A DNA stretch of 57,495 nucleotides from Deinococcales bacterium (lineage in GTDB: Bacteria; Deinococcota; Deinococci; Deinococcales; JAAFIG01): assembly GCA_013298185.1 (NCBI GenBank), contig JAAFJQ010000004.1, positions 1 to 57,495 on the forward strand. The letters run 5' to 3'. How positions within the stretch are numbered: position 1 is the first letter of the stretch; each line of letters opens with the position of its first letter. Below the pieces are notes generated by a model that saw only the letters and a list, made by a program, of their open reading frames with translations, made no database searches and was not told where the DNA came from. This document shows positions 1 to 7,446 of the stretch, piece by piece. A program made the position numbers and the translations under genes.

Positions 1-263
1 CGCCGTACATGCTCGAGCGGGGGGATCGGATGGGGCTGCGCTTGGCAGGTGCGGCTGTAACAGGTGGTGATGTAATGAGCGAAGCCACGCCGCTTGGGGC
101 AATTCAAATCACATCGGCGGGGCAACCAATTGTTCTGCTCAATGACCGAGGGCGAATGGGTGGGTACACCAAGCCGGCTGTGGTGCATTCGTCTGACCTG
201 TGGCGCTTGGCGCAGTTGCGTGATGGGCAGCAATTGCGTTTTGTGGCGGCTCGAGCCGAATAA
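1..263 (+). CDS. pxpC: 5-oxoprolinase subunit C (KipA/PxpC-type carboxyltransferase domain), 3' end only
   Basis: The reading frame is open from the window edge (first full codon at 3), so only about the last 86 residues are present. They carry the conserved C-terminal pattern of the KipA/PxpC family: a DRMGLRL block, then SEATPLGAIQ, a PIVLLNDRGR-like strand, a GGYTKPAVV block and a final hydrophobic/RF segment. In this family subunit C pairs with subunit B and works with PxpA to open 5-oxoproline (pyroglutamate) to glutamate using ATP in the cytoplasm. The partner subunits would lie upstream of the window. The residues that would exclude another biotin-dependent carboxyltransferase-like protein are missing, so the exact subunit name is an inference. 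Confidence 0.75.
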   Translation, partial: PYMLERGDRMGLRLAGAAVTGGDVMSEATPLGAIQITSAGQPIVLLNDRGRMGGYTKPAVVHSSDLWRLAQLRDGQQLRFVAARAE

Positions 264-392
264 CCAAGGTTGCCTGTGGGGTGCAACACACTTCAAATTC
301 ATTGCAAAGCACAACAAAGAAGTATGCTGCAAAGCGGTTTTTTTAGCGTTTCTCGAGTTTAATACGCGCTTAGAAGTACCAAAAGGAGTATT

Positions 393-1349
393 ATGTCAAT
401 CTCGAGGCGTGAGGCACTTAAAACATTGGGTCTGGTTGGCGCTGCCGCCAGCATTGGTGGGGTCAGCGTGGGTCAAGCTCAAAGCAGCAGTTTGGTGATT
501 CCCAACGGTGCTGGTTTTAACCGCATCAAAGTTGGCGAGTTTACCGTGGTGGTGCTGTCCGATGGTCAAGGCAACCCAAGCGCTTTGCTGCCTAATTGGG
601 GCGCAAATCCAGAACTCCAAGACGAATTCAAAGCCACCCTGAAAGCCAATTACATTGACCCCGCTGCGGTTCGTAATAACTTCCATCCTGTTTTGGTGGA
701 CACAGGCAAGAACAAAGTGCTGATTGATTCTGGTAACGGAGTCAACACCAACGCCCCAACGGGTCGTTTGGTCAATCACTTGGCACTGGCTGGTTACAAA
801 CCCGAGGATATTGACACGGTTTTCTTGACTCACTTTCACGGCGACCACATCAATGGTTTAACCAATGCTCAAACCCAAGCGATTTTTCCCAAAGCCCAGT
901 TGATTACAGGCGAAGCTGAACACACCTTCTGGACCAAACCCGCCACTGGCGCGGTTGGGGCTGGAGTAGCCAAGAACATTGTTTCGCAAAGCGCTAAGCT
1001 CAAACTGATTCGTGAAGGTATGGAAATCGTACCTGGTTTAAGCACCGTGGCTTCGTATGGTCACACACCCGGGCATCAGAGTGTGCTGATCTCGAGTGGC
1101 ACAAGTCAAATGATGGTCTTTGGTGATGCAGCTGGGCATTTCTTGCTGAGCCTCAATTATCCTTCGGCGTACCTTGGATTTGATGCGGATAAGCCAGCCG
1201 CAGTGAAAACCCGAGCCAGTTTGTTCCGTCGTGTAGCTGGCGAGCGGATGTTGGTCACGGGTTATCACTTCCCATTCCCCGGTGTGGGTTATATCCGCAA
1301 GCGCAATTGGGGCGGGTATGAATTTGTGCCAGCTGCTTTTCAGTTCTAA
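393..1349 (+). CDS. Secreted metallo-beta-lactamase-fold hydrolase
   Basis: 318 residues. The N-terminus has a twin-arginine-like signal (SRREALK, then a hydrophobic stretch to about residue 30, ending GQAQ), which suggests Tat export of a folded metalloprotein. The MBL zinc motif HFHGDH is at residues 147-152, a further His lies in a GHTPGH motif near 228, an Asp in a VFGDAAGH motif near 245, and a late His near 291, so the two-zinc site looks complete. Family members include lactonases, beta-lactamases and phosphodiesterases; the substrate cannot be told. AAAAGGAG lies a few bases before the ATG. The gene is monocistronic, closed by a CTCGAG-stem terminator at 1370-1398. Confidence 0.85.
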   Translation: MSISRREALKTLGLVGAAASIGGVSVGQAQSSSLVIPNGAGFNRIKVGEFTVVVLSDGQGNPSALLPNWGANPELQDEFKATLKANYIDPAAVRNNFHPVLVDTGKNKVLIDSGNGVNTNAPTGRLVNHLALAGYKPEDIDTVFLTHFHGDHINGLTNAQTQAIFPKAQLITGEAEHTFWTKPATGAVGAGVAKNIVSQSAKLKLIREGMEIVPGLSTVASYGHTPGHQSVLISSGTSQMMVFGDAAGHFLLSLNYPSAYLGFDADKPAAVKTRASLFRRVAGERMLVTGYHFPFPGVGYIRKRNWGGYEFVPAAFQF

Positions 1350-1369
1350 GTTCTAAGTTTGGTATCAGC

Positions 1370-1398
1370 ACCCTCGAGTTCGTCTCGAGGGTATTTTT
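1370..1398 (+). terminator. Intrinsic terminator with CTCGAG stem
   Basis: A 9-bp perfect stem (ACCCTCGAG / CTCGAGGGT) with a 5-nt TTCGT loop, followed by ATTTTT. It ends the MBL hydrolase gene. Both arms contain the over-represented hexamer CTCGAG. Confidence 0.85.
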
Positions 1399-1410
1399 AA
1401 TGCCTTGCGA

Positions 1411-1453
1411 GTTGTCTGTGCAACCCATATAGGGGGTTGTCTGTGCAACCCAT
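1411..1453. repeat. 18-bp direct repeat with internal dyad, upstream of aminotransferase
   Basis: GTTGTCTGTGCAACCCAT occurs at 1411-1428 and again at 1436-1453. Each copy contains a small dyad (GTTG, 6 nt, CAAC). Position about 40-80 bp before the aminotransferase start fits a duplicated operator, but no regulator is identifiable. Confidence 0.5.
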
Positions 1454-1477
1454 GCACCTTTCTCGAGGATTCTCGAG

Positions 1478-1489
1478 TAGATTAGGCGC
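1478..1489 (+). promoter_or_regulatory. Leaderless -10 box, aminotransferase
   Basis: TAGATT at 1478-1483 lies 6 nt before the ATG at 1490, with no Shine-Dalgarno sequence, as expected for a leaderless transcript. Confidence 0.5.
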
Positions 1490-2641
1490 ATGTATCGTCA
1501 GCGCTTAATTGCCCCAGGTCCAGTTGAAATCAGTCCAGCCGTGCAAGCGGCTTTGTCGGCGCGGCAACTGCATCATCGCAGCCCAGAAGCCAAAGCTGTG
1601 GTGAAACGCGCTCGAGAACTGCTTCGGGTGGTGGCAGGGGTGTCCGAAGCAATTGAGCCGATTATCCTCACTGCCAGTGGTACAGGGGCTTTTGAAGCGG
1701 TGCTGACCAGTCTGGTGGCTCGAGAGGACCAAGTGCTAAGCATCAGTGCAGGCAAGTTCGGTGAGCGCTGGGCAGACATGGCAAAAGCCTTGGGTTACAG
1801 CGTGCAAGAAAAGCGGCTCGAGTGGGGTAAAAGCATTCCAGTCAGTGCTGTACAAGTGCTGCTCGAGGCAAATCCCAATGCCAGAGCGCTCTTAGTCACC
1901 CATTCTGAAACCAGCACAGGCGCTCTCCATGACCTCGAGCAGATTGCTCATATGGCTAAGCAAAAAAATCCCGAGATGTTGCTGATTGTGGATGCAATCA
2001 CCAGTCTTGGCGTGGCAGAACTCAGGCTCGAAGCATGGGGTTTAGATGCGGTCATCAGCGGTTCACAAAAAGCCACAGGAGCGCCTCCGGGCTTGGCATT
2101 TGCTTTTTTGTCAACTCGAGCCTTGGAGATTCTAAACAGCACCAAAAGCACAGGGTATTACTTTGATTTACGCCGCGAAGTGAAAGTCCAAGCCACGGGC
2201 GAAACAGCTTTCACCCCAGCCATCAATTTAATCGTTGGCTTAAACGCTGCGCTCGAGCCAATTGCGGCTGAAATACTCGAGTTTGGCATTGAAGCGTACT
2301 GGGCAAACAAAAAAGCCTTAAACAATGCGCTCCTACTTTGCGCCAAAGCCCTTGGTTGTAGCAGTTACGCTGATTCACCAAGCCCTGCTTGTGTCACGCT
2401 TGTACCACCCGAACCAATTTCGGGGCGCGAGCTTTGGGCAGCATTACTCAAACGGGGTGCAAGGGCGCAAACAGGTCAGGATGGCATCAAAGACAAAATT
2501 TGTCGTATTTCCTTCATGGGGCATTTTGACCGTTATGATGCCCTTGGTTTTGCGGGTTTGCTCGAGGAGTCACTGCTTGATTGTGGGGCAAATATCACTC
2601 GAGGGGCTGGTGTAGCGGCACTGTGGCAGGCATTGGGTTAG
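1490..2641 (+). CDS. Class V aminotransferase (serine-pyruvate / alanine-glyoxylate type)
   Basis: 383 residues, the usual length for the family. The N-terminus [14 protein letters not shown] is the typical PGP start of serine-glyoxylate/alanine-glyoxylate aminotransferases and archaeal aspartate aminotransferases. The PLP Schiff-base lysine is in [12 protein letters not shown] (Lys about 194). [15 protein letters not shown] block and the Asp of VDAITSLG, which contact substrate and the PLP ring, are present. Cytosolic transamination is expected, but the donor/acceptor pair cannot be fixed by reading. The stop codon TAG shares TTAG with the stop of the convergent pdxY (4-bp overlap). The next gene makes pyridoxal 5'-phosphate, this enzyme's cofactor. 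Confidence 0.85.
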   Translation: MYRQRLIAPGPVEISPAVQAALSARQLHHRSPEAKAVVKRARELLRVVAGVSEAIEPIILTASGTGAFEAVLTSLVAREDQVLSISAGKFGERWADMAKALGYSVQEKRLEWGKSIPVSAVQVLLEANPNARALLVTHSETSTGALHDLEQIAHMAKQKNPEMLLIVDAITSLGVAELRLEAWGLDAVISGSQKATGAPPGLAFAFLSTRALEILNSTKSTGYYFDLRREVKVQATGETAFTPAINLIVGLNAALEPIAAEILEFGIEAYWANKKALNNALLLCAKALGCSSYADSPSPACVTLVPPEPISGRELWAALLKRGARAQTGQDGIKDKICRISFMGHFDRYDALGFAGLLEESLLDCGANITRGAGVAALWQALG

Positions 2642-3504
2642 CGAACCAAAGTCGCTTCAAAACCCTTGGAAGGCAACACAAATTCATCCTGTGCAGCAAT
2701 CAATTGGATTTCTCGAGTGTTCAGCTTGTGCGTTATCTCGAGCAAATTGTATAAGGCACTGCCTGCTCGCTCGAGTGCGGTTTTGATGTTTTGGGTTTTT
2801 AAGTAATGCCCTAAAAACAAGGCGGCAATACAATCGCCTGTGCCGTTGCGTGGTGGCTCGAGTGGGATTTTTGGCGTTGTCAAAAGCCAAGCCGCGCTAT
2901 CAGAAACAGCTAAAACTTCGATTTGTTCGAGATTTCGCTCGAGACTGGTGACCAGCACCATCGCATTTGGGCGCATTCGGGCGCGTAGCACATCGGCTGC
3001 GCCCAGTGCATCTTTGAGGGTTTTGACGGTTTGACCTGTTAAAAGCTCGAGTTCAAACTGATTGGGGGTGAGAATATCAGCCTGTGGTACAACCAAATCC
3101 CGTATCAAATCTGGCAGTTCAGGGCGGACAAACACACCGCGTCCGACATCTCCGATCACAGGATCGCAGCAATACATAGCCTTGGGATTCTCGAGCCGTA
3201 CTTGTTGCACAGCCTCGAGAATGGCTTTGGCGGTGTCTGGTGCGCCCATATAACCCGATAGCACAGCGCGGCATTCGGGAAGCACACCGCGTTCTTTGAT
3301 GCCTTGTACCAGTTCGGTGATCTGTTCAGCCGAGAAAACCTGCCCTTTCCAAGCTCCATACCCCGTATGATTCGAGAATTGCACGGTATGCACGCCCCAA
3401 ACCTCGAAACCAAGGCGTTGCAATGGAAAAACGGCGGCGGCATTGCCCGCGTGTCCATAACTGACCCAACTTTGAATCGATAAAATGTTCTCGGGCTTTT
3501 GCAT
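2638..3504 (-). CDS. pdxY: Pyridoxal kinase
   Basis: 288 residues, standard PdxY/PdxK length. The ribokinase-fold N-terminus [27 protein letters not shown] with a [10 protein letters not shown] block binds pyridoxal. The catalytic aspartate sits in NGTGDC (about residue 224). It phosphorylates pyridoxal to PLP with ATP in the cytosol and serves vitamin B6 salvage. It overlaps the convergent aminotransferase gene by 4 bp. The start is supported by a TATCGT box 7 nt upstream and no SD. It is divergent from the sugar-phosphate transferase gene, with only about 42 bp between start codons. Confidence 0.9.
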   Translation of the reverse strand: MQKPENILSIQSWVSYGHAGNAAAVFPLQRLGFEVWGVHTVQFSNHTGYGAWKGQVFSAEQITELVQGIKERGVLPECRAVLSGYMGAPDTAKAILEAVQQVRLENPKAMYCCDPVIGDVGRGVFVRPELPDLIRDLVVPQADILTPNQFELELLTGQTVKTLKDALGAADVLRARMRPNAMVLVTSLERNLEQIEVLAVSDSAAWLLTTPKIPLEPPRNGTGDCIAALFLGHYLKTQNIKTALERAGSALYNLLEITHKLNTREIQLIAAQDEFVLPSKGFEATLVR

Positions 3505-3546
3505 TGGTCACACGATAACCCACCAAACAGGGTTAGACTACTTCCT
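3505..3546. promoter_or_regulatory. Compact divergent promoter, pdxY / sugar-phosphate transferase
   Basis: The 42-bp gap holds two -10-like boxes: TATCGT on the minus strand (3517-3512), 7 nt before pdxY, and TAGACT on the plus strand (3534-3539), 7 nt before the ATG at 3547. Both imply leaderless mRNAs. Confidence 0.55.
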
Positions 3547-4992
3547 ATGCTCACCCGTGAAGCGCTCGAGGTTGTCCGCCGTGTCTCGGTTGGGGTTCGT
3601 ACTCAACCGTGGCTGACCACCCTTTGTTTAATGCTGACCGATGCCCTTGCTTTGACCCTAGCCAACAGCAGCAGCGTGATTTGGCGTTGGGTGACTGGTG
3701 GCACATTTGAATTCTCCACCTATATTGCTTTGCTACCTTTTTTGGTGTTGTTTGTGCTGGCATTTGCGGCTTTTGGTTTGTACCAAGGCTCGGGCTTAAA
3801 TCCTGTCGAAGAGTTGCGCCTTGCCACACTTGGCATTACCTTGGTCTACGCGCTTTTAGGCTCAGCCAGTTTCTTCTTACGAGCCGCCGAATTGTACTCG
3901 AGGTTGGCGTTTATTGTGGCATTGCTGCTGAGCTTATTGTTTGTACCACTGGCTCGAGCCATCCTGCGTAGCCTGTTTGCCAGAGCCGCTTGGTGGGGTG
4001 TACCTGTGGTGATTCTCGGTGCGGGTGAAACAGGGCGTTTGATTGCCCAGAGTTTAAGAAAACAACCAGGTCTGGGCTTAAAACTGGTGGCATTCTTAGA
4101 CGATGACCCCAAAAAACACGGTGAACTCGAGCAGATACCCGTGATTGGAGGCTTAGAACTCGCCCCTGTACTGGCAGAACGGTATGGTGTGCGTCATGCA
4201 CTGGTTGCCATGCCCGGAGCAAACCGAGGGCGTTTACTTGAAATCATCGAAGAGTACGGCAGTTACTTCCCACGCTTGTACCTCGTGCCAGACTTGCTTG
4301 GAATAGCCAGCCTATGGGCAAGTGCCAAGGATTACGGTGGAATGCTGGCACTCGAGGTCAGACAAAACCTCTTGCAACCATGGTCCAAACGGGTCAAGCG
4401 TCTGATGGATTTGCTCTTGGTGCTGATTGCCCTGCCTTTTTTACTGCCGCTGATGCTTTTGATTGTGGTTGCAATTGCCCTCGAGACTCGAGGTTCAGTA
4501 TTTTTTAGTCAAGAGCGCATTGGACGCGGTGGCAAAGTTTTCAGAGCCTATAAATTTCGCAGCATGGTGCATAACGCCCAAGAAGTGCTGAAAAACGCAC
4601 TCGAGCAGCACGAGGATTTACGGCTCGAGTGGGAAAAAGACCAAAAACTACGCCAAGACCCAAGGGTGACAAGGGTTGGTTGGTTCTTACGCAAAACCAG
4701 TTTGGATGAAATGCCACAACTCTGGAATGTATTTCTAGGGCAAATGAGTTTGGTTGGTCCTCGCCCGATTGTACAGAATGAAATTGCGCGTTATGGCGAT
4801 GCTTTTAAGTTGTACAGCAAAGTCACACCCGGTTTAACAGGCATGTGGCAAGTCAATGGGCGCAACAACACCACTTACGCCGAGCGGGTGCGATTCGATG
4901 CTTATTACGCTCGAAATTGGAGTGTTTGGCTGGACATTTATATTCTGGCTAGAACATTTCGAGCAGTCATCAAAGCTGAAGGAGCATATTAG
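3547..4992 (+). CDS. Undecaprenyl-phosphate sugar phosphotransferase (polyprenyl glycosylphosphotransferase)
   Basis: 481 residues. The ATG at 3547 (MLTREALEVV) is preferred over an upstream in-frame ATG at 3499, which would overlap pdxY, because TAGACT lies 7 nt before 3547. The N-terminal third has several membrane segments. A Rossmann-like middle starts at VVILGAGETGR (CoA-binding-like domain). The C-terminal bacterial sugar-transferase domain begins KRLMDLLLVLIALPF and contains FFSQERIGRGG, FRAYKFRSM, LRKTSLDEMPQLWNV, SLVGPRP and TPGLTGMWQV, all signature blocks. It would transfer a sugar 1-phosphate to undecaprenyl phosphate as the first step of capsule or exopolysaccharide synthesis. 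No other polysaccharide genes are nearby. The 3' end shares TTAG with the convergent nuclease gene. Confidence 0.9.
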   Translation: MLTREALEVVRRVSVGVRTQPWLTTLCLMLTDALALTLANSSSVIWRWVTGGTFEFSTYIALLPFLVLFVLAFAAFGLYQGSGLNPVEELRLATLGITLVYALLGSASFFLRAAELYSRLAFIVALLLSLLFVPLARAILRSLFARAAWWGVPVVILGAGETGRLIAQSLRKQPGLGLKLVAFLDDDPKKHGELEQIPVIGGLELAPVLAERYGVRHALVAMPGANRGRLLEIIEEYGSYFPRLYLVPDLLGIASLWASAKDYGGMLALEVRQNLLQPWSKRVKRLMDLLLVLIALPFLLPLMLLIVVAIALETRGSVFFSQERIGRGGKVFRAYKFRSMVHNAQEVLKNALEQHEDLRLEWEKDQKLRQDPRVTRVGWFLRKTSLDEMPQLWNVFLGQMSLVGPRPIVQNEIARYGDAFKLYSKVTPGLTGMWQVNGRNNTTYAERVRFDAYYARNWSVWLDIYILARTFRAVIKAEGAY

Positions 4993-6026
4993 GAATTATC
5001 TTCCAAACGGCGTTCACGCGCCCAGAGCATGGTCTGATGTAAGCGCTGGCGCAGTGTCTCGAGCGGCGGCAAACGTGTAAGATACTCAGCAACTCGGATG
5101 TTATCGCGGTCTAAGCCAAGCAGTTCAATATGCTCAGCATCCGTTTCGGTACACAAAATCAGACCAATTGGTGGATTTTCGGACTCGCGGCGTTCATGCT
5201 TATCAAGCCAGCGTAAGTACAATTCCATTTGTCCTTTATGTGCTGCTTGAAATTTCTCGAGCTTTAGTTCGATGGCAACCAAAGAACGCAAATCTCGGTG
5301 ATACAAAAGTAAATCCAAATAGTAATCCTCAGAGCCAACCGAAACTCTTTTTTGACGAGCCACAAACGTAAAACCAGCACCCATCTCGAGTAAAAATTTT
5401 TCCAAGTCGGCTAAAATGGCATCCTCGAGTTGACGCTCAGAATGATCTGGTGGCAAACCAAGAAAATCCAGCACATACGGGTCTTTGAACACCAAATCTG
5501 GTGTGATTTTTTTGGTGTTTTGTAAACGCTCAAGTTCGGCTTTGATGGTTGCTTCGGGTTGTTTAGACAATGCCATGCGTTCAAATAACAATGTGCCAAT
5601 TCGTTCGCGTAAAACCCGAACACTCCACCGCTCGAGAATCGTCATTTGCACATAAAAATCTCGTTTTAAGTCGTCTTTTATTGTCAGAAGCTCGAGAATA
5701 TGTGACCAGCTCAATTGTCTCAACACTGTTGAGACAATCTCTTTATCTGAATACAAGGTGGCAAATTGTACCATGCGAAACAGTGTTTGCTTAGAAAAGC
5801 CACGTCCAAATTCTTGACTTAATCGTTCAGCCAAACCACTAATCACACGCTGCCCGTATTCACCACGTTCAAGCTCGAGGACATCTTGGCGAATCCGTTG
5901 CCCAATGCTCCAGTAAAGCATGACCAATTCAGAATTGACCGCCAAGGCTGTCCGCATTCGCGTTTGACTAATCAACTCGCGCAAATCCGAAAGCAAATTT
6001 TGTACGCTTGGTTCAAGTGAATCCAT
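4989..6026 (-). CDS. YhcG/DUF1016 family PD-(D/E)XK nuclease
   Basis: 345 residues. The N-terminal helical DUF1016_N part contains the typical YWSIGQRI and GYGQRVI-like (GEYGQRVISGLAERLS) segments. The C-terminal PDDEXK nuclease domain has Asp 238 in YYLDLLLYH and Glu 253/Lys 255 in AIELKLEKF, matching the family's D...ExK site. These proteins are often found beside type I-like R-M systems; the biological role is unresolved. Here the gene starts 2 bp after hsdS, the last of three tightly packed minus-strand genes, which suggests a defence or modification-linked role. Its stop overlaps the convergent polysaccharide gene by 4 bp. Confidence 0.85.
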   Translation of the reverse strand: MDSLEPSVQNLLSDLRELISQTRMRTALAVNSELVMLYWSIGQRIRQDVLELERGEYGQRVISGLAERLSQEFGRGFSKQTLFRMVQFATLYSDKEIVSTVLRQLSWSHILELLTIKDDLKRDFYVQMTILERWSVRVLRERIGTLLFERMALSKQPEATIKAELERLQNTKKITPDLVFKDPYVLDFLGLPPDHSERQLEDAILADLEKFLLEMGAGFTFVARQKRVSVGSEDYYLDLLLYHRDLRSLVAIELKLEKFQAAHKGQMELYLRWLDKHERRESENPPIGLILCTETDAEHIELLGLDRDNIRVAEYLTRLPPLETLRQRLHQTMLWARERRLEDNS

Positions 6027-6028
6027 GT

Positions 6029-7423
6029 TTATGCACCTTTGAGTAATGCCCGTTCAAATACCAATTTAGCAGCTTGCCATTCGGCTTCCGCTTCGGCACA
6101 CAAATGATTTTGCTGGTTTTTCAGATACAACATACGTTGAATAATTTCATTTTGGACATCTATTGCTGGTATAGGAACAAGTAAAGAGCGAATTGCTGCA
6201 TAATCAAGAGCCATTCGAGTACCACCAGTTACACCTCTGTTTGAAATGGCTAAGCCAATAGAACTGTTCAGGTAAATGGCGAGGTATGCAGGTAAACACC
6301 TATTATCTAAAATTCTAAGGCGAACAATATGTTGATTTATATTTGCGGGCAGAATTTCTTTTGATACCACAGCAGCCGTTCCAACACGTCCAGTAATCGT
6401 CATTAGCACATCATTTTCATCCAGTATGGAGCGTTGTAGTTCCCCGTTATGAACTTCACTGGTGATATGCTTAACGTCATCCAGATTGAATGAATTAGGT
6501 TCAATATTCATAATTCGCAAAAAATGCACTCCATCACTAGCATTTGAGTATAAATTTTGCTCTGATCGTGTAGGAGTTGCCCCTCCTACGGGCGCAAGAC
6601 ATAAATCACTAAGAGCTACCAAAGGTACTGATGTTTGATGCAACGCATTTATGAGTTGTACATGTTCAGGTAAGTAGTAGCCAGCATCTATCCGCCGTGA
6701 AAGACTTAACTGATCCAAACTTAAACCAAACACTTTTTTCCTATTTTTGTTCTCAATTTTTATTCCCAACTGCTCGAGTAACCAAGCATCTAAACTACCT
6801 AGCAAGGCATCGGCTTGAGCCAATTTTTCACGGCGCGAAGCTCGAGCTAAATTCATTTTGTTTACTAAATGTTGTTGAGTGGGAATGGGTGGTACCGGAA
6901 TAAGCAATTCACGTAATTCTTCGGCATTGACATTAGACATACCAATAATCTGCCGACTGACACGATCTATTTGAATGCGTCCAGCTTGTGTATTTAGAAA
7001 GTCAGATACAAATTGAGGTAAGGCTTTTGTTTGGTCTAACCGTACTCGAATCAGATATGAAGCAAAAGTCCATTCTCCAAGCTCTGAAAAGACATCACAC
7101 TTTCCTACTAACTCTTTTGAATTTGTACGGTTAAACAAAATGTCACCGTTTTCGAGCAGGAAGTTCGATTTTGTTTCTTCCTCTAATTCGACATACTTGA
7201 TTTCAGTAAAATCCCAGCCGTTTGCTTGGAGATTGCTCATACGAAGAATCGGAATTCCCTGTGGTTCAAGAGTTGCACGATCTGAAATTCCATACTGAAT
7301 CAGTGTTGTTAAATTGCCAATAGGAATTAGCGGAAAAAGCGAGTTACTGTACTTATCATTAAACGTTTGGGTATAGAGTCGATAATTTACATCGACTCGT
7401 TGGCGAATTTCGCCCTGATGCAC
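6029..7423 (-). CDS. hsdS: Type I-like restriction-modification specificity subunit
   Basis: 464 residues with two target-recognition domains (about 1-190 and 240-410). Each is followed by a helical spacer: one around TQQHLVNKMNLARASRREKLAQ (about 185-215), the other at the C-terminus from about 420. PVPPIPTQQ and LVPIPAIDVQ are the typical ends of TRDs. It would set the bipartite DNA site for the upstream nuclease-methylase. The start is a GTG at 7423, preceded 7 nt upstream by AGAGG. This start lies inside an 11-bp perfect hairpin (7412-7446), so translation may be attenuated. CTCGAG is sparse here, which fits recent acquisition. Confidence 0.85.
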   Translation of the reverse strand: MHQGEIRQRVDVNYRLYTQTFNDKYSNSLFPLIPIGNLTTLIQYGISDRATLEPQGIPILRMSNLQANGWDFTEIKYVELEEETKSNFLLENGDILFNRTNSKELVGKCDVFSELGEWTFASYLIRVRLDQTKALPQFVSDFLNTQAGRIQIDRVSRQIIGMSNVNAEELRELLIPVPPIPTQQHLVNKMNLARASRREKLAQADALLGSLDAWLLEQLGIKIENKNRKKVFGLSLDQLSLSRRIDAGYYLPEHVQLINALHQTSVPLVALSDLCLAPVGGATPTRSEQNLYSNASDGVHFLRIMNIEPNSFNLDDVKHITSEVHNGELQRSILDENDVLMTITGRVGTAAVVSKEILPANINQHIVRLRILDNRCLPAYLAIYLNSSIGLAISNRGVTGGTRMALDYAAIRSLLVPIPAIDVQNEIIQRMLYLKNQQNHLCAEAEAEWQAAKLVFERALLKGA

Positions 7424-7446
7424 TGCAAAACCTCTTGCATCAGGGC
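7412..7446 (-). promoter_or_regulatory. Hairpin overlapping the hsdS start codon
   Basis: GCCCTGATGCA at 7412-7422 and its perfect complement at 7436-7446 enclose a 13-nt loop. In the mRNA the loop holds the SD-like AGAGG, and the GTG start sits at the loop-stem junction. This could lower specificity-subunit translation relative to the methylase. Confidence 0.5.

Noticed and set aside
396-848. Antisense ORF over the MBL hydrolase gene
   Set aside because: Shadow of the coding frame opposite; no family pattern.
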